The translations under genes were made by a program, and so were the position numbers. From assembly GCF_028747785.1 (NCBI RefSeq), contig NZ_CP118158.1, positions 2,914,001-2,978,000 of the forward strand: a DNA stretch of 64,000 nt. The letters are read 5' to 3'. Shown here piece by piece: positions 14,911-23,189 of the stretch; the stretch's first letter is position 1; every line of letters starts with the position of its first letter. Source of the stretch: Halosimplex aquaticum. GTDB taxonomy: Archaea > Halobacteriota > Halobacteria > Halobacteriales > Haloarculaceae. The notes below the pieces were generated by a model that searched no databases, was not told the origin of the DNA, and saw only the letters and a program-made list of their open reading frames with translations.

Positions 14911-15996
14911 TCAGATCCACTCGAACAGGGGGACGGCCGACCGGGCCGCCCCGTCGTCGACGCTCCCGTCGCCGCTCCGGTCGGTGTCGCCGGTATCAGC
15001 GCCGTTCGACCCGGCCGCACCGTCGCTGCCGCCATCAGCGTTGCCGGCACCAGCGCCGCTGGTAGCGTTCCCAGCAGCGTCACCGCCGCTGGTAGCGTTC
15101 TCGGCGCCGGCGCCGGCGCCGCCGGAGCCGGCCTCGCCGCTACCGCCGCCGGTCTCGTTGCCGGGACCGGGGTCCGCGGACGGACCGGCCTCGCCGCCGG
15201 AGCCGGCGTCGTTCGGGCCGACATCGGTCGGCGGACCGGATTCGTTCTGTGCTCCGTCGTTCGGGCCGGCCGCGCTGGGCGGTCCGGTTTCGGTTCCGGG
15301 GCCGGCGTCGGCCGGCGGACCGGCGTTACCGTTTCCCGGGGCGTCCGACGCGTTCGCGCCGGTTCGGTTCCCGGCGAACGCCGGTGGACCGGCGGCGGCC
15401 GGGCCGCCCATCCCCCCGCCGGCGTTCTTGCCCGCGATAGATCGCGCGACCGCGGCGACCTCCGGCCCGGTCATCTCGCTTGCCTTCGTCCGGAGCCGGT
15501 CGATCGCGGTCGCGTTGACGCCCTTCGCCTCCAGCGCCTCGGCGGGCAGCCCGCGGGCGACCTGCTCGGTCTGGTTCAGCCGGCGCTCGATCGCCCGCTG
15601 CTCGGCGTGGAGCTTCGCCAGACGGGCGCGGTACTGCCCCTCGCTCACCGTCCCGTTCTCGTGGGCCCGCTCCAGTTCCGACAGTTGCGATTCGAGTTCG
15701 GCGAGCCGCTCGTCCAGGTCGCCGACCTCCGCGGCGACGACGCCGGCGGCCGACCGGTTCGACCCCGCGGCGGCGATCCGCTGGCCGAACGCCCGGGCGT
15801 CGACTTCGCTCGACACCTCGGCCTGCTGGACGCCGACGACGCCCGCGAACTGCTCGCCGGGCGCAACCGTCTCGTTCCCATCGGTCGCCGCCTGTTGGGC
15901 TCCCGCTTCCGAGCCCGCCAGCGCAGCGACCGGAACGGCGCCGACCGCTCCGAGGACGAGTAGTAGCGCCGCGGCGACGGGTGATGCTTCGACCAT
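14911..15996 (-). CDS. Secreted coiled-coil protein, DUF7096-like
   Basis: The 361-residue protein begins MVEASPVAAALLLVLGAVGA, a Sec signal peptide. A domain with GVVGVQQAEV follows, then a coiled coil (LDERLAELESQLSELERAHE and LAKLHAEQRAIERRL), and a long low-complexity tail of Gly, Pro, Ala and Asn ending VPLFEWI. The layout resembles haloarchaeal DUF7096 proteins of unknown role. Start 15996 is chosen because the ATATATAT box near 16028 is about 32 nt upstream; the earlier ATG at 16026 lies inside that box. It follows the winged-helix gene at 16150, and a related pairing occurs near 50-52.6 kb. Confidence 0.7.
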   Translation of the reverse strand: MVEASPVAAALLLVLGAVGAVPVAALAGSEAGAQQAATDGNETVAPGEQFAGVVGVQQAEVSSEVDARAFGQRIAAAGSNRSAAGVVAAEVGDLDERLAELESQLSELERAHENGTVSEGQYRARLAKLHAEQRAIERRLNQTEQVARGLPAEALEAKGVNATAIDRLRTKASEMTGPEVAAVARSIAGKNAGGGMGGPAAAGPPAFAGNRTGANASDAPGNGNAGPPADAGPGTETGPPSAAGPNDGAQNESGPPTDVGPNDAGSGGEAGPSADPGPGNETGGGSGEAGSGGAGAGAENATSGGDAAGNATSGAGAGNADGGSDGAAGSNGADTGDTDRSGDGSVDDGAARSAVPLFEWI

Positions 15997-16149
15997 CTCA
16001 CTCCCATCATAGTCTCCTGTCTCCATATATATCCCCGATCCCCAACCCGATTCAACCCGGATTAAGGCCGTTTTCGACGGCAAACACAGGGCCGCTGTCT
16101 CGCGATAATCGAGGTCTAGCCGTCGAGCGGCGGAATGAACGGCCGAAAG

Positions 16150-17268
16150 CTACAAGTCGCTCTCCTCGGGGAGAGTGACGACGTTCTCGCGGCCGATGCG
16201 GAACGTCTCGACGGCGTCGTCCTCGCGGAGGTTGCCGACGACCTGGCTGGTCTTGGCGTCGGTCCAGTCGAGCTCGCCGGCGATCCGCTGCTGTTTGACA
16301 CGGCCGCCGTTCTCCTCCAGCAGGCGAAGCACCCGTTCCTCGTTGCTCAGCAGTTCCTCCGGCGGTTCGTCGGGGGCGGTGTCCGTGTCCGCGGCGTCGG
16401 TCGCACCGTCCGCTGCCGCCGAGCCGGTCGCCGCGCCGCCGGCCGCTGCCCCGCCGGACCTGCGCTCGTCGGCGTCTTCACCGCCACTCCGCGAGCGGTA
16501 GAGCCACCCGCCGGCCGCCAGCGCGACAAGCAGGAACGCGGCGACCGCGAGCAGCGTGGTGGAGAGCCCGCCCGCGGGCGCGGCGACGACGCGCGGTTCG
16601 TCCGGCCCGAAGTCAGCGGGTCCGCGCCAGGTGACCGTTGTCTCGCCGCTCTCGTCGGGCTGGGGGGTCACCGACTGGCGCTCGTACTCCTCCGGCCAGG
16701 CCAGCGTGAGCGACGATTCACCGTCGAGGAAAAAGCCCGACAGCGAGTCGCCGATCCGCAGGCGGTCGCCGTCGGCCGCCGCGAAGTTCGTCCACCGGAA
16801 GCGGTAGGTAAGTACGCCGTACTCCTGTGGGAGCTGCTCCGTCGTCGCGGTGACGGTGACGTTCTCCAGGGCCATCTCGCGGCCGGTCCGGTTCTCGGCG
16901 CTCGCGACGGTCCGCTCCATCCCGGTCGCGAACTGGCTGGTGAAGGCGGTGGCGTTCTCCTCGACGTCGGCCTGGACCGACTCGAAGGCGGCGGTCTCGT
17001 TCTCGTCGGTCAGCCTGACCCGGAACGCGACGGTCCACTGGGCGGTGCCGTCCTCGCCGACGTCGGCCCGGAGCAGCACCACGTCCGGGTCGACCGCAGA
17101 CTGGAACGCCGGGACCTGCTGCTGGGCGGCGACGCCACCGTCGACCGCGAACGCCCGCTCGTCCCCCGATCCCGGGCCGCTCGCGGCCCCGATGGCGGGA
17201 CCGATGGCCGACAGACACAACAGTGCGGCCGCGACCCAGGCGGCGACTTGCCGCGACGCGTCTCTCAT
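16150..17268 (-). CDS. Membrane-anchored winged-helix protein, DUF7345/DUF7343-like
   Basis: The 372-residue protein has a signal peptide (about 1-27), a beta-rich exported domain with the segment YRFRWTNFAAADGDRLRIGD, a single transmembrane helix near 233-257, a low-complexity Ala/Gly/Asp linker, and a cytoplasmic winged helix at about 302-372 (SNEERVLRLLEENGGRVKQQ then DAKTSQVVGNL). The layout suggests an outside sensor linked to an inside DNA-binding domain. A clear paralogue lies at 49798-51138. The ligand and target genes are unknown. Confidence 0.78.
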   Translation of the reverse strand: MRDASRQVAAWVAAALLCLSAIGPAIGAASGPGSGDERAFAVDGGVAAQQQVPAFQSAVDPDVVLLRADVGEDGTAQWTVAFRVRLTDENETAAFESVQADVEENATAFTSQFATGMERTVASAENRTGREMALENVTVTATTEQLPQEYGVLTYRFRWTNFAAADGDRLRIGDSLSGFFLDGESSLTLAWPEEYERQSVTPQPDESGETTVTWRGPADFGPDEPRVVAAPAGGLSTTLLAVAAFLLVALAAGGWLYRSRSGGEDADERRSGGAAAGGAATGSAAADGATDAADTDTAPDEPPEELLSNEERVLRLLEENGGRVKQQRIAGELDWTDAKTSQVVGNLREDDAVETFRIGRENVVTLPEESDL

Positions 17269-17382
17269 CGTCACTCGGGTTGGTCTGTACCCCGAAAGGC
17301 TTTGTGACGTGGACCGGGTTCGCCACGCGGCCACAAGCCGACGCCCGCAAGGCATTTGCGAGCGGCCGTCGAGCGCTCGGTC

Positions 17383-17565
17383 ATGGGCTCCCGGGCAGAC
17401 ATCGAGGTCGAGACGCTGCTGAAGGTCGTCCTCGTGCTCGTGATCGTCTGGATCGCGATCGAGATCCTCGACGCCGCGATCTCGATGGTCCTCGGTCCGC
17501 TGAAACCAGTCTTCGGGCTGGTTATCGTCGTCCTCATCGTCCTCTGGCTGCTCGACCGCATCTGA
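17383..17565 (+). CDS. Small membrane protein of unknown function
   Basis: The 60-residue protein begins MGSRADIEVETLLKVV and consists almost entirely of hydrophobic helices ending LIVLWLLDRI, so two membrane segments are likely. The start at 17383 is the ATG closest to the hydrophobic core; an upstream in-frame ATG at 17356 is possible but adds an unlikely Arg-rich stretch. Such proteins are conserved in haloarchaea without a known role. It is divergent from the gene ending at 17268. Confidence 0.6.
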   Translation: MGSRADIEVETLLKVVLVLVIVWIAIEILDAAISMVLGPLKPVFGLVIVVLIVLWLLDRI

Positions 17566-17629
17566 TCCGTCGGATCGACGCGGACTGTCGTTCGACGGTC
17601 TTTTCGCCGGCGATCCCCTCCTCACACCC

Positions 17630-18139
17630 GTGTACAGCCTGAACGTCCCCGTCCCCAGCACGGTCGCGGCCCTCGCCGGCGACCTGGGGACGCGCCTCGG
17701 CACCGCCGACGTCCGCCCGCGCGGCGAGCACACGCTCGTCTGCAAGCGTCTCGGGACCGGCGACGCCGCCACGTACCACGAGATCGAGGCCCGCGCCCGC
17801 GAGACCCTCGCCGGCGAACCCCCCTTCGAGGTCCGCGTCGGCGGCGTCGACGTGTTCACCGACGTCCCCAGAGGCGAGGGCCCCGTCGTCTACCTCACCG
17901 TCGAGAGCCCCGGCCTCGAAGCCCTCCACCGCCGGCTCTGCGAGGTGTTCGACCCGGTCGAGGAGATCGAGGGCGAAGAGTACGTCCCCCACATCACCGT
18001 CGCGCGCGGCGGATCCGTCAAACGCGCCGCGGACCTCCGGGACGCTCCGTTCGACCCCGTCGAGTGGGTCGTCGAACGCCTGGAGTTCTGGGACGCCGAA
18101 CGCGGCCAGTCGGTCAGTTCGCTCTCGCTGCCCGCCTGA
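17630..18139 (+). CDS. 2H phosphoesterase (2'-5' RNA ligase-like) protein
   Basis: The 169-residue protein starts with GTG and fits the LigT/2'-5' RNA ligase fold, which acts on 2'-5' or cyclic phosphodiester bonds in RNA. The second signature PHITVARG (His121, Thr123) is clear. The first is HTLV at 34-37, one residue tighter than the usual HxT, so activity should not be assumed. The tandem half-repeats of the fold are visible as two alpha/beta halves. It lies 64 nt after a small membrane protein with no obvious link. Confidence 0.7.
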   Translation: MYSLNVPVPSTVAALAGDLGTRLGTADVRPRGEHTLVCKRLGTGDAATYHEIEARARETLAGEPPFEVRVGGVDVFTDVPRGEGPVVYLTVESPGLEALHRRLCEVFDPVEEIEGEEYVPHITVARGGSVKRAADLRDAPFDPVEWVVERLEFWDAERGQSVSSLSLPA

Positions 18140-18143
18140 TCCC

Positions 18144-18533
18144 TCACCGATCCGCTCCGTGGATCCAGACGCCGACCGCGATCAGGACGGCGCCGACGAG
18201 GAACCACCCCCACAGCCCCGCGACGGTCTCGGTCAGTGACGCCGTGCTCCCGCGGGCGACGCTCCAGTAGATCTGCACCAGCGCGACGCCGATCCCGAGC
18301 AGACCGGTCCCGTAGGCGCCGGCCGCGAGCGTCGCCCGCGTCGTGTCCCGCGTGTAGAGGAACGCGCTCAGCGCCGCGGCGGCGACGAGCGGGGCCAGGC
18401 CCAGGTTCGCCTCCAGCTCGACCACCAGCCAGAACAGGGCGGGGACGGCGACGGCCACCGCTCCCCGTCGGCGCTCGCTGCCCGCCACCCAGTCGACGGC
18501 CCGGTTCGTCGCGGCCCGCGACCGGGCGCTCAT
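18144..18533 (-). CDS. Small multi-spanning membrane protein
   Basis: The 129-residue protein begins MSARSRAATNRAVDWVAG and has four predicted membrane helices, with segments such as AVAVPALFWLVVELEANLG and GWFLVGAVLIAVGVWIHGAD. The longer frame up to 18605 adds an Arg-rich N-terminus with no support. It converges with the phosphoesterase gene, 4 nt apart. No family is recognised. Confidence 0.6.
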   Translation of the reverse strand: MSARSRAATNRAVDWVAGSERRRGAVAVAVPALFWLVVELEANLGLAPLVAAAALSAFLYTRDTTRATLAAGAYGTGLLGIGVALVQIYWSVARGSTASLTETVAGLWGWFLVGAVLIAVGVWIHGADR

Positions 18534-18675
18534 CTGCTCTGCTCCTCGTGTCCAGTCACGAACGGACTTCGCCCCGCGGGGGCTAAACGTGCGGGGGTGG
18601 TTCACCGCGTTCGGCCCCGCGCCCCTTCATCCGCGTCGGGACAACAGTTTAGCCGCTGTCGGCAGATGTGAAACC

Positions 18676-21015
18676 ATGACCGACGACGCGCCGACCGACC
18701 CGCCGGACGGCGGACCGGACGAATCCAGTCACCTCGTCGGCGAGGGCGTCGCCCGCCGCGAGGACGCCGCCCTGCTCACCGGCGACGCCACCTTCACCGA
18801 CGACGTCGACGCGGCGGACCTGGCGTATCTCACCTTCGTCAGGAGCGAGGAGGCCCACGCCGAGATCGAGTCCGTCGACGCGACCGCCGCGGCGTCGATA
18901 GACGGCGTGCTGGCGGTCTACACGTGGGACGATATCGCCGCCTCGGACGTTCCGGGGGTGCTCCCCATCTCCACCCACGGGCTCGACTGCGACCCGCCCG
19001 GCCACCCGGTGCTCGCCCGCGACCGGGTCCGCTACCAGGGGCAGCCTATCGCGGCCGTCGTCGCCGAGGACCGCTACCGCGCCCGCGACGCCGCCGACGC
19101 GGTCGAAGTAGTCTCCGACCCGCTCCCGGCGGTTGTCGACCAGCGAGAGGCACAGGAACCCGACGCGCCGACCGTCTACGAGGACGCGCCCGACAACGTC
19201 GCGGCGGTCTCCGAACTCGGGAACGCCGACGCGACCGACGAGGCAGTCGCCGCGGCCGACCGCGTCGTCGAGGTCGACCTGACGAACAACCGGCTCATCC
19301 CGAACGCGCTGGAGCCGCGGGCGGCCGTCGCCCGCTGGGACGCCGGCGACGAGCGCCTGACCGTCGAGATGACGAGCCAGTCGCCACACGGCCACCGCGG
19401 GAAGCTCTCGACCACGCTCGGACTGCCCGAGAGCGACATCCGCGTCGTCGCGCCCTCTGTCGGCGGCGGCTTCGGTCACAAGGGCCACCACCACCCCGGC
19501 GAGGCCGCGGCCGCCTTCGCCGCGATGGACCTCGACAGACCCGTGAAGTGGACCGCGACCCGCAGCGAGAACTACTTCGCGGGCGCCCACGGCCGCGACC
19601 ACCGGACGCGGGCCGAACTCGCCGTCGACGACGACGGGACCATCCGGGGGCTGCGCGTCGAGACCGACGCCGACGTCGGCGGCTACGGCCTCGGCGGCAG
19701 CCTCTCGATGCCCGGCTGGTACGGCTCCCTGCTCTCCAGCCAGTACGACGTCCCCGCGATCCACTGCGAGACCCGCGCCGTCTTCACGAACACGACGCCG
19801 ATCCACTCCTACCGCGGCGCGGGCCGTCCGGAGGCCAACTACGTCGCCGAGCGCCTCGTCGGCGCCGCCGCGCGGGAACTGGACTTCGACCCCGCCGAAC
19901 TGCGCCGGACGAACCAGATCACCGACTTCCCGCACGAGACGGCGGTGGGGGCTACCTACGACAGCGGCGACTACGAACTCGGTCTCGACGAGGCGCTCGA
20001 CGCGGCGGGCTGGGACGACCTTCGGGACCGCCCGAATCGCGACGACGAGGGCCGCTACCTCGGGGTCGGGCTGGCCTGCTACGTCGAGTCGACCGGCGGC
20101 GGTCACGAGAGCGGCGTCGTGCGCGCCCACCCCGACGGCACGGTCACGGTCTACGCCGGCACCCACTCCCACGGCCAGGGCCACGGCACCACCTACGCCC
20201 AGATCGTCGCCGACGAACTCGGGATCGACTACGACGACATCGACGTGAACGAGGGCGACTCGGACGCGACGCCGACCGGGACCGGGACGTTCGGCAGTCG
20301 CTCCACCATCACCGGCGGCAACGCCGTCGCCGAGAGCGCCCGCGCCGTCCGGGAGAAGGCCCGAAAATTCGCCGCGAACCTGCTCGACGCCCCCGAGGAT
20401 GCGATCGAGTACGAAGCCGGCGAGTTCGCCGCGCCCGAGCACACCGACGACACCTGTTCCTTCGCGGACGTCGCCGAGGCGGCCTACGGCTGGGGCGTCC
20501 CCGAGGGAATGGACCCGGGCCTCGAAGCGACGACGTTCTTCGAACAGGAGGACACGGCCTACACCTTCGGGACCCACGTCGTCGCCGTCGCCGTCGACCC
20601 GGAGACGGGCGCCGTCGACATCGAGCGCTACGTCGCGCTTGACGACTGCGGCGAGCGGGTCAACCCGACCATCGTCGAGGGACAGGTCGAAGGCGGCGTC
20701 GCCCAGGGCATCGGCCAGGCGCGCTACGAGGCGGCCGTCTACGCCGACGACGGGACCCTCCAGACCGACTCGATGCTCGACTACGCCGTCCCGCGGTCGT
20801 TCCACGTGCCCGATATCCAGACCGAGGCCACCGTCACGCCGAGCCCGACGAACGACCTCGGCGTGAAGGGCATCGGCGAAGCCGGGACCATCGCCGCGCC
20901 GCCCGCCGTCGTCAACGCGGTCTGCGACGCGCTCGAACCCCTGGGGATCGCCCACGTCGACATGCCGCTGACCGAGGAGCGCGTTTGGTCGGCGATCCGG
21001 GACGCCAAAGAGTGA
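18676..21015 (+). CDS. Molybdopterin-dependent hydroxylase large subunit, CoxL-like
   Basis: The 779-residue protein belongs to the xanthine dehydrogenase/CO dehydrogenase large-subunit family that binds the molybdenum cofactor. An a/b hammerhead domain occupies the first 150 residues. Cofactor segments include GGGFGHKGHHHPGE, SYRGAGRPEANY, and the catalytic glutamate in GVKGIGEAGTIAAPP near the end. The SYRGAGR loop is the form-II type, not the AYxCSFR loop of true CO dehydrogenase. No FAD or 2Fe-2S subunit gene is next to it, so partners must be encoded elsewhere or the substrate chemistry differs. Substrate unknown. Confidence 0.88.
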   Translation: MTDDAPTDPPDGGPDESSHLVGEGVARREDAALLTGDATFTDDVDAADLAYLTFVRSEEAHAEIESVDATAAASIDGVLAVYTWDDIAASDVPGVLPISTHGLDCDPPGHPVLARDRVRYQGQPIAAVVAEDRYRARDAADAVEVVSDPLPAVVDQREAQEPDAPTVYEDAPDNVAAVSELGNADATDEAVAAADRVVEVDLTNNRLIPNALEPRAAVARWDAGDERLTVEMTSQSPHGHRGKLSTTLGLPESDIRVVAPSVGGGFGHKGHHHPGEAAAAFAAMDLDRPVKWTATRSENYFAGAHGRDHRTRAELAVDDDGTIRGLRVETDADVGGYGLGGSLSMPGWYGSLLSSQYDVPAIHCETRAVFTNTTPIHSYRGAGRPEANYVAERLVGAAARELDFDPAELRRTNQITDFPHETAVGATYDSGDYELGLDEALDAAGWDDLRDRPNRDDEGRYLGVGLACYVESTGGGHESGVVRAHPDGTVTVYAGTHSHGQGHGTTYAQIVADELGIDYDDIDVNEGDSDATPTGTGTFGSRSTITGGNAVAESARAVREKARKFAANLLDAPEDAIEYEAGEFAAPEHTDDTCSFADVAEAAYGWGVPEGMDPGLEATTFFEQEDTAYTFGTHVVAVAVDPETGAVDIERYVALDDCGERVNPTIVEGQVEGGVAQGIGQARYEAAVYADDGTLQTDSMLDYAVPRSFHVPDIQTEATVTPSPTNDLGVKGIGEAGTIAAPPAVVNAVCDALEPLGIAHVDMPLTEERVWSAIRDAKE

Positions 21016-21045
21016 GAGTGCGGCTCTGTCATCAGGACCGGCCGG

Positions 21046-22353
21046 TCACCGGGACAGCCGGGGAACTCTCGCGTCAGCGGTGACGCGGCGACACCGGTCG
21101 AGCACGCGGCGACAGCCGTCAGCGGCAGTCGAAATCGCTCCAGTGGCGGCGGCGGCGGCGGCGGTGCGACCCAGGCAGCTAGCGCGGTCCGCGGCGGCGC
21201 GACCGGCGCTGGCGGACCGCGACGCGATCCCGCTCAGTTTCCGGCGCCACCGCGACGGCGAGAGGAGGCTCGTCGTCGTGATCGCGAACGCCGCGGCGAG
21301 CGTCGAGACAGTCGCGAGCGACCGCAGGCGGGACGCCGGCGGGACGGTCCCCGCGGCGGTCGTCCACGATTCGTCGGCGCTCGGCGTGGCGTAGGGGTCG
21401 GGGTCCCGCAGGTCGGTGAGGACCCGCTGTGCGATGACCTCCGCGCCGTTGTCGAACCGCGGTTCCGGCGGCGGGTCGGCGACGGCGTCCAGCACGTCTA
21501 TCTGGTCCGGCGCGACCGCGAATCCGGTGACGTCGAACCGCTCCAGCCAGTCGGCGACGGCCTCCTGCTCGTCGGTCGCCGGGTGGACGACGCAGGGCGT
21601 CCCCGCGACGGCCGCGTCCATGATCGTCGAGTACCCCGAACACACGACGACGTCGGCCCCCCGGATGTACGGCAACAGCGACGCGACCGGGTCCCAGTCC
21701 TCGTCGGCCACGTCCAGCACGTCGTACCCCTGTCGGCGGAGGTGGTCGGCGATGCGCGACAGCGACGAGTAGTGACTCGGGACGACCACCACGTCGGCCT
21801 CGTCCCGCACCGGCGGGTCGCCGTCGAGCGCGACCGGCGGGATCCGCGTCGCCCGCTCGGGGTCGGCCTCCGACCCCGGCCAGACGACGGGGTAGAAGAA
21901 CTCCCGGGCGGCCGAGAGCTGGAACAGCGTGTGGAACCGGGCGCCGGCGCGCTCGACGGCGTCGTCGTACAGCCCCGGCATGTCGTGTTTCAGCACGTAG
22001 AGGGGCACGTCGCAGCGGGTGGCCGCCATCGCAGCGAACATGTCGTCCGTGACCAGCGCGTCGGGTTCGGTCGCGGAGAGCCACGCCTGGTAGTCGGCGA
22101 TCCGGCCGAGGCTCGCCGGCAGGCTCCGGGTCGCGGCCCGCCACAGCGACCCGTCCTGATAGGTGTCGATGTAGTCGACGGTCGTCGGTTCGAACTCGTC
22201 GTAGCCGTTGAGCGCGACGAACTCCCGGCCGGCGCCTCCGCCCGCCATCCGCACCGAGCCGCCGGCGGACTCGATCGCCTCGGCGACGGCCAACATCCGC
22301 GTCGCGTGCCCCGCTCCCTCGGGGTAGTGCGCCACGGCTACTGTCGGTGGCAT
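21046..22353 (-). CDS. Glycosyltransferase, GT28/UGT-like
   Basis: The 435-residue protein has the two-domain GT-B layout. The N-terminus VAVAHYPEGAGHATRMLAVA carries the GxGHxxR acceptor-side motif. The C-terminal half has VVCSGYSTIMDAAVAGTPCVVH, the donor-binding motif of MurG/UGT-type enzymes. The last 90 residues include a possible membrane helix (LATVSTLAAAFAITTTSLL) and an Arg-rich tail, unusual for the family and perhaps for membrane attachment. It stands next to no other sugar gene, so donor and acceptor are unknown. It converges with the CoxL-like gene. Confidence 0.78.
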   Translation of the reverse strand: MPPTVAVAHYPEGAGHATRMLAVAEAIESAGGSVRMAGGGAGREFVALNGYDEFEPTTVDYIDTYQDGSLWRAATRSLPASLGRIADYQAWLSATEPDALVTDDMFAAMAATRCDVPLYVLKHDMPGLYDDAVERAGARFHTLFQLSAAREFFYPVVWPGSEADPERATRIPPVALDGDPPVRDEADVVVVPSHYSSLSRIADHLRRQGYDVLDVADEDWDPVASLLPYIRGADVVVCSGYSTIMDAAVAGTPCVVHPATDEQEAVADWLERFDVTGFAVAPDQIDVLDAVADPPPEPRFDNGAEVIAQRVLTDLRDPDPYATPSADESWTTAAGTVPPASRLRSLATVSTLAAAFAITTTSLLSPSRWRRKLSGIASRSASAGRAAADRASCLGRTAAAAAATGAISTAADGCRRVLDRCRRVTADARVPRLSR

Positions 22354-22447
22354 TGCATCTCTACCCGAGCGTCGCGGGATCCCGGTATATGTCTTGTGTA
22401 CGTCACGTGCCCCCGGAGCCGGAGGCTTCCGCGCCCGTCATACCGGG

Positions 22448-23104
22448 CTAGCACACCGGCTTCGGGTCGACGCCCATCGCTTCGAGCGCGCGGACGTACT
22501 CGTCGTAGGCCGCGTCGATCACTCGGACGGCGCCGCGCTCGGCGCGCTCCCAGTCGTCGTCCCCCTCGCAGACCGAATCGAGCAGGTCGATCCCTTCCTG
22601 GAGCCGCTCCCGTGCGTCCGACCGCAGGTCTCTGGCGAGGTCCGCTCGCTCCTCGTCGGCCTCGTTGACGAAGAAGCTGACCGCCTGGAGGCGCGTCCGC
22701 TCGGCGACGAGCGGGCGGCCGACGAACGCGGCGGCCAGCCGCTCGACGGTTCCCTCGGTCTCGGCCAGCGCGTCGTGGAGCGGGTCGTCCGCGGCGTCGA
22801 GCGCGTCGGCCGCGTCGGCGTCGTCGTTCGGCAGCGCGGCCAGCGAGCCGACGACGCGGTCGAAGTGGTCGGTCTCGCGCTCGGCGGCAGTGTCGAAGGC
22901 CGACGCGGCGTCGCCGACCGCTTCCGTCGCCCACCGCTCGAACGTCTCGCGGCCGCTGGCCGCCGACTCGGCGACGACGCGGAGGACGGGGGCGCGTTCC
23001 AGATCGGCGTCCGTCGCGGCGATCAGGTACTTGTCCGACCCGAGCCGGTCGAGTTCCGTCGCCCGCGCCTCTCGCACCGCCTCGACGAGTTCCTGGCCGT
23101 TCAT
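22448..23104 (-). CDS. All-helical acidic protein, possibly ferritin-like
   Basis: The 218-residue protein begins MNGQELVEAVREARATELDR and is predicted all-helical. Repeated E-x-x-H-like spacings (AERETDHFDRVV) recall rubrerythrin/ferritin-like helices, but a full diiron site is not clear. It ends MGVDPKPVC. A TATA-like ATATACC box about 30 nt upstream supports the start. Related haloarchaeal proteins have been given various labels; no function is asserted. Confidence 0.5.
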   Translation of the reverse strand: MNGQELVEAVREARATELDRLGSDKYLIAATDADLERAPVLRVVAESAASGRETFERWATEAVGDAASAFDTAAERETDHFDRVVGSLAALPNDDADAADALDAADDPLHDALAETEGTVERLAAAFVGRPLVAERTRLQAVSFFVNEADEERADLARDLRSDARERLQEGIDLLDSVCEGDDDWERAERGAVRVIDAAYDEYVRALEAMGVDPKPVC

Positions 23105-23189
23105 GGCCCGTCGTTGGAGCGCCGCGCAGGTATATGTACGGCCGGAGCGGTCCGCCCGCGTCGCCGCCTCCAGATCGGTCGAGTTCGAT

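Noticed and set aside
16024-16026. Earlier ATG as start of the coiled-coil protein
   Set aside because: It lies inside the ATATATAT promoter box, and the signal peptide begins cleanly at 15996.
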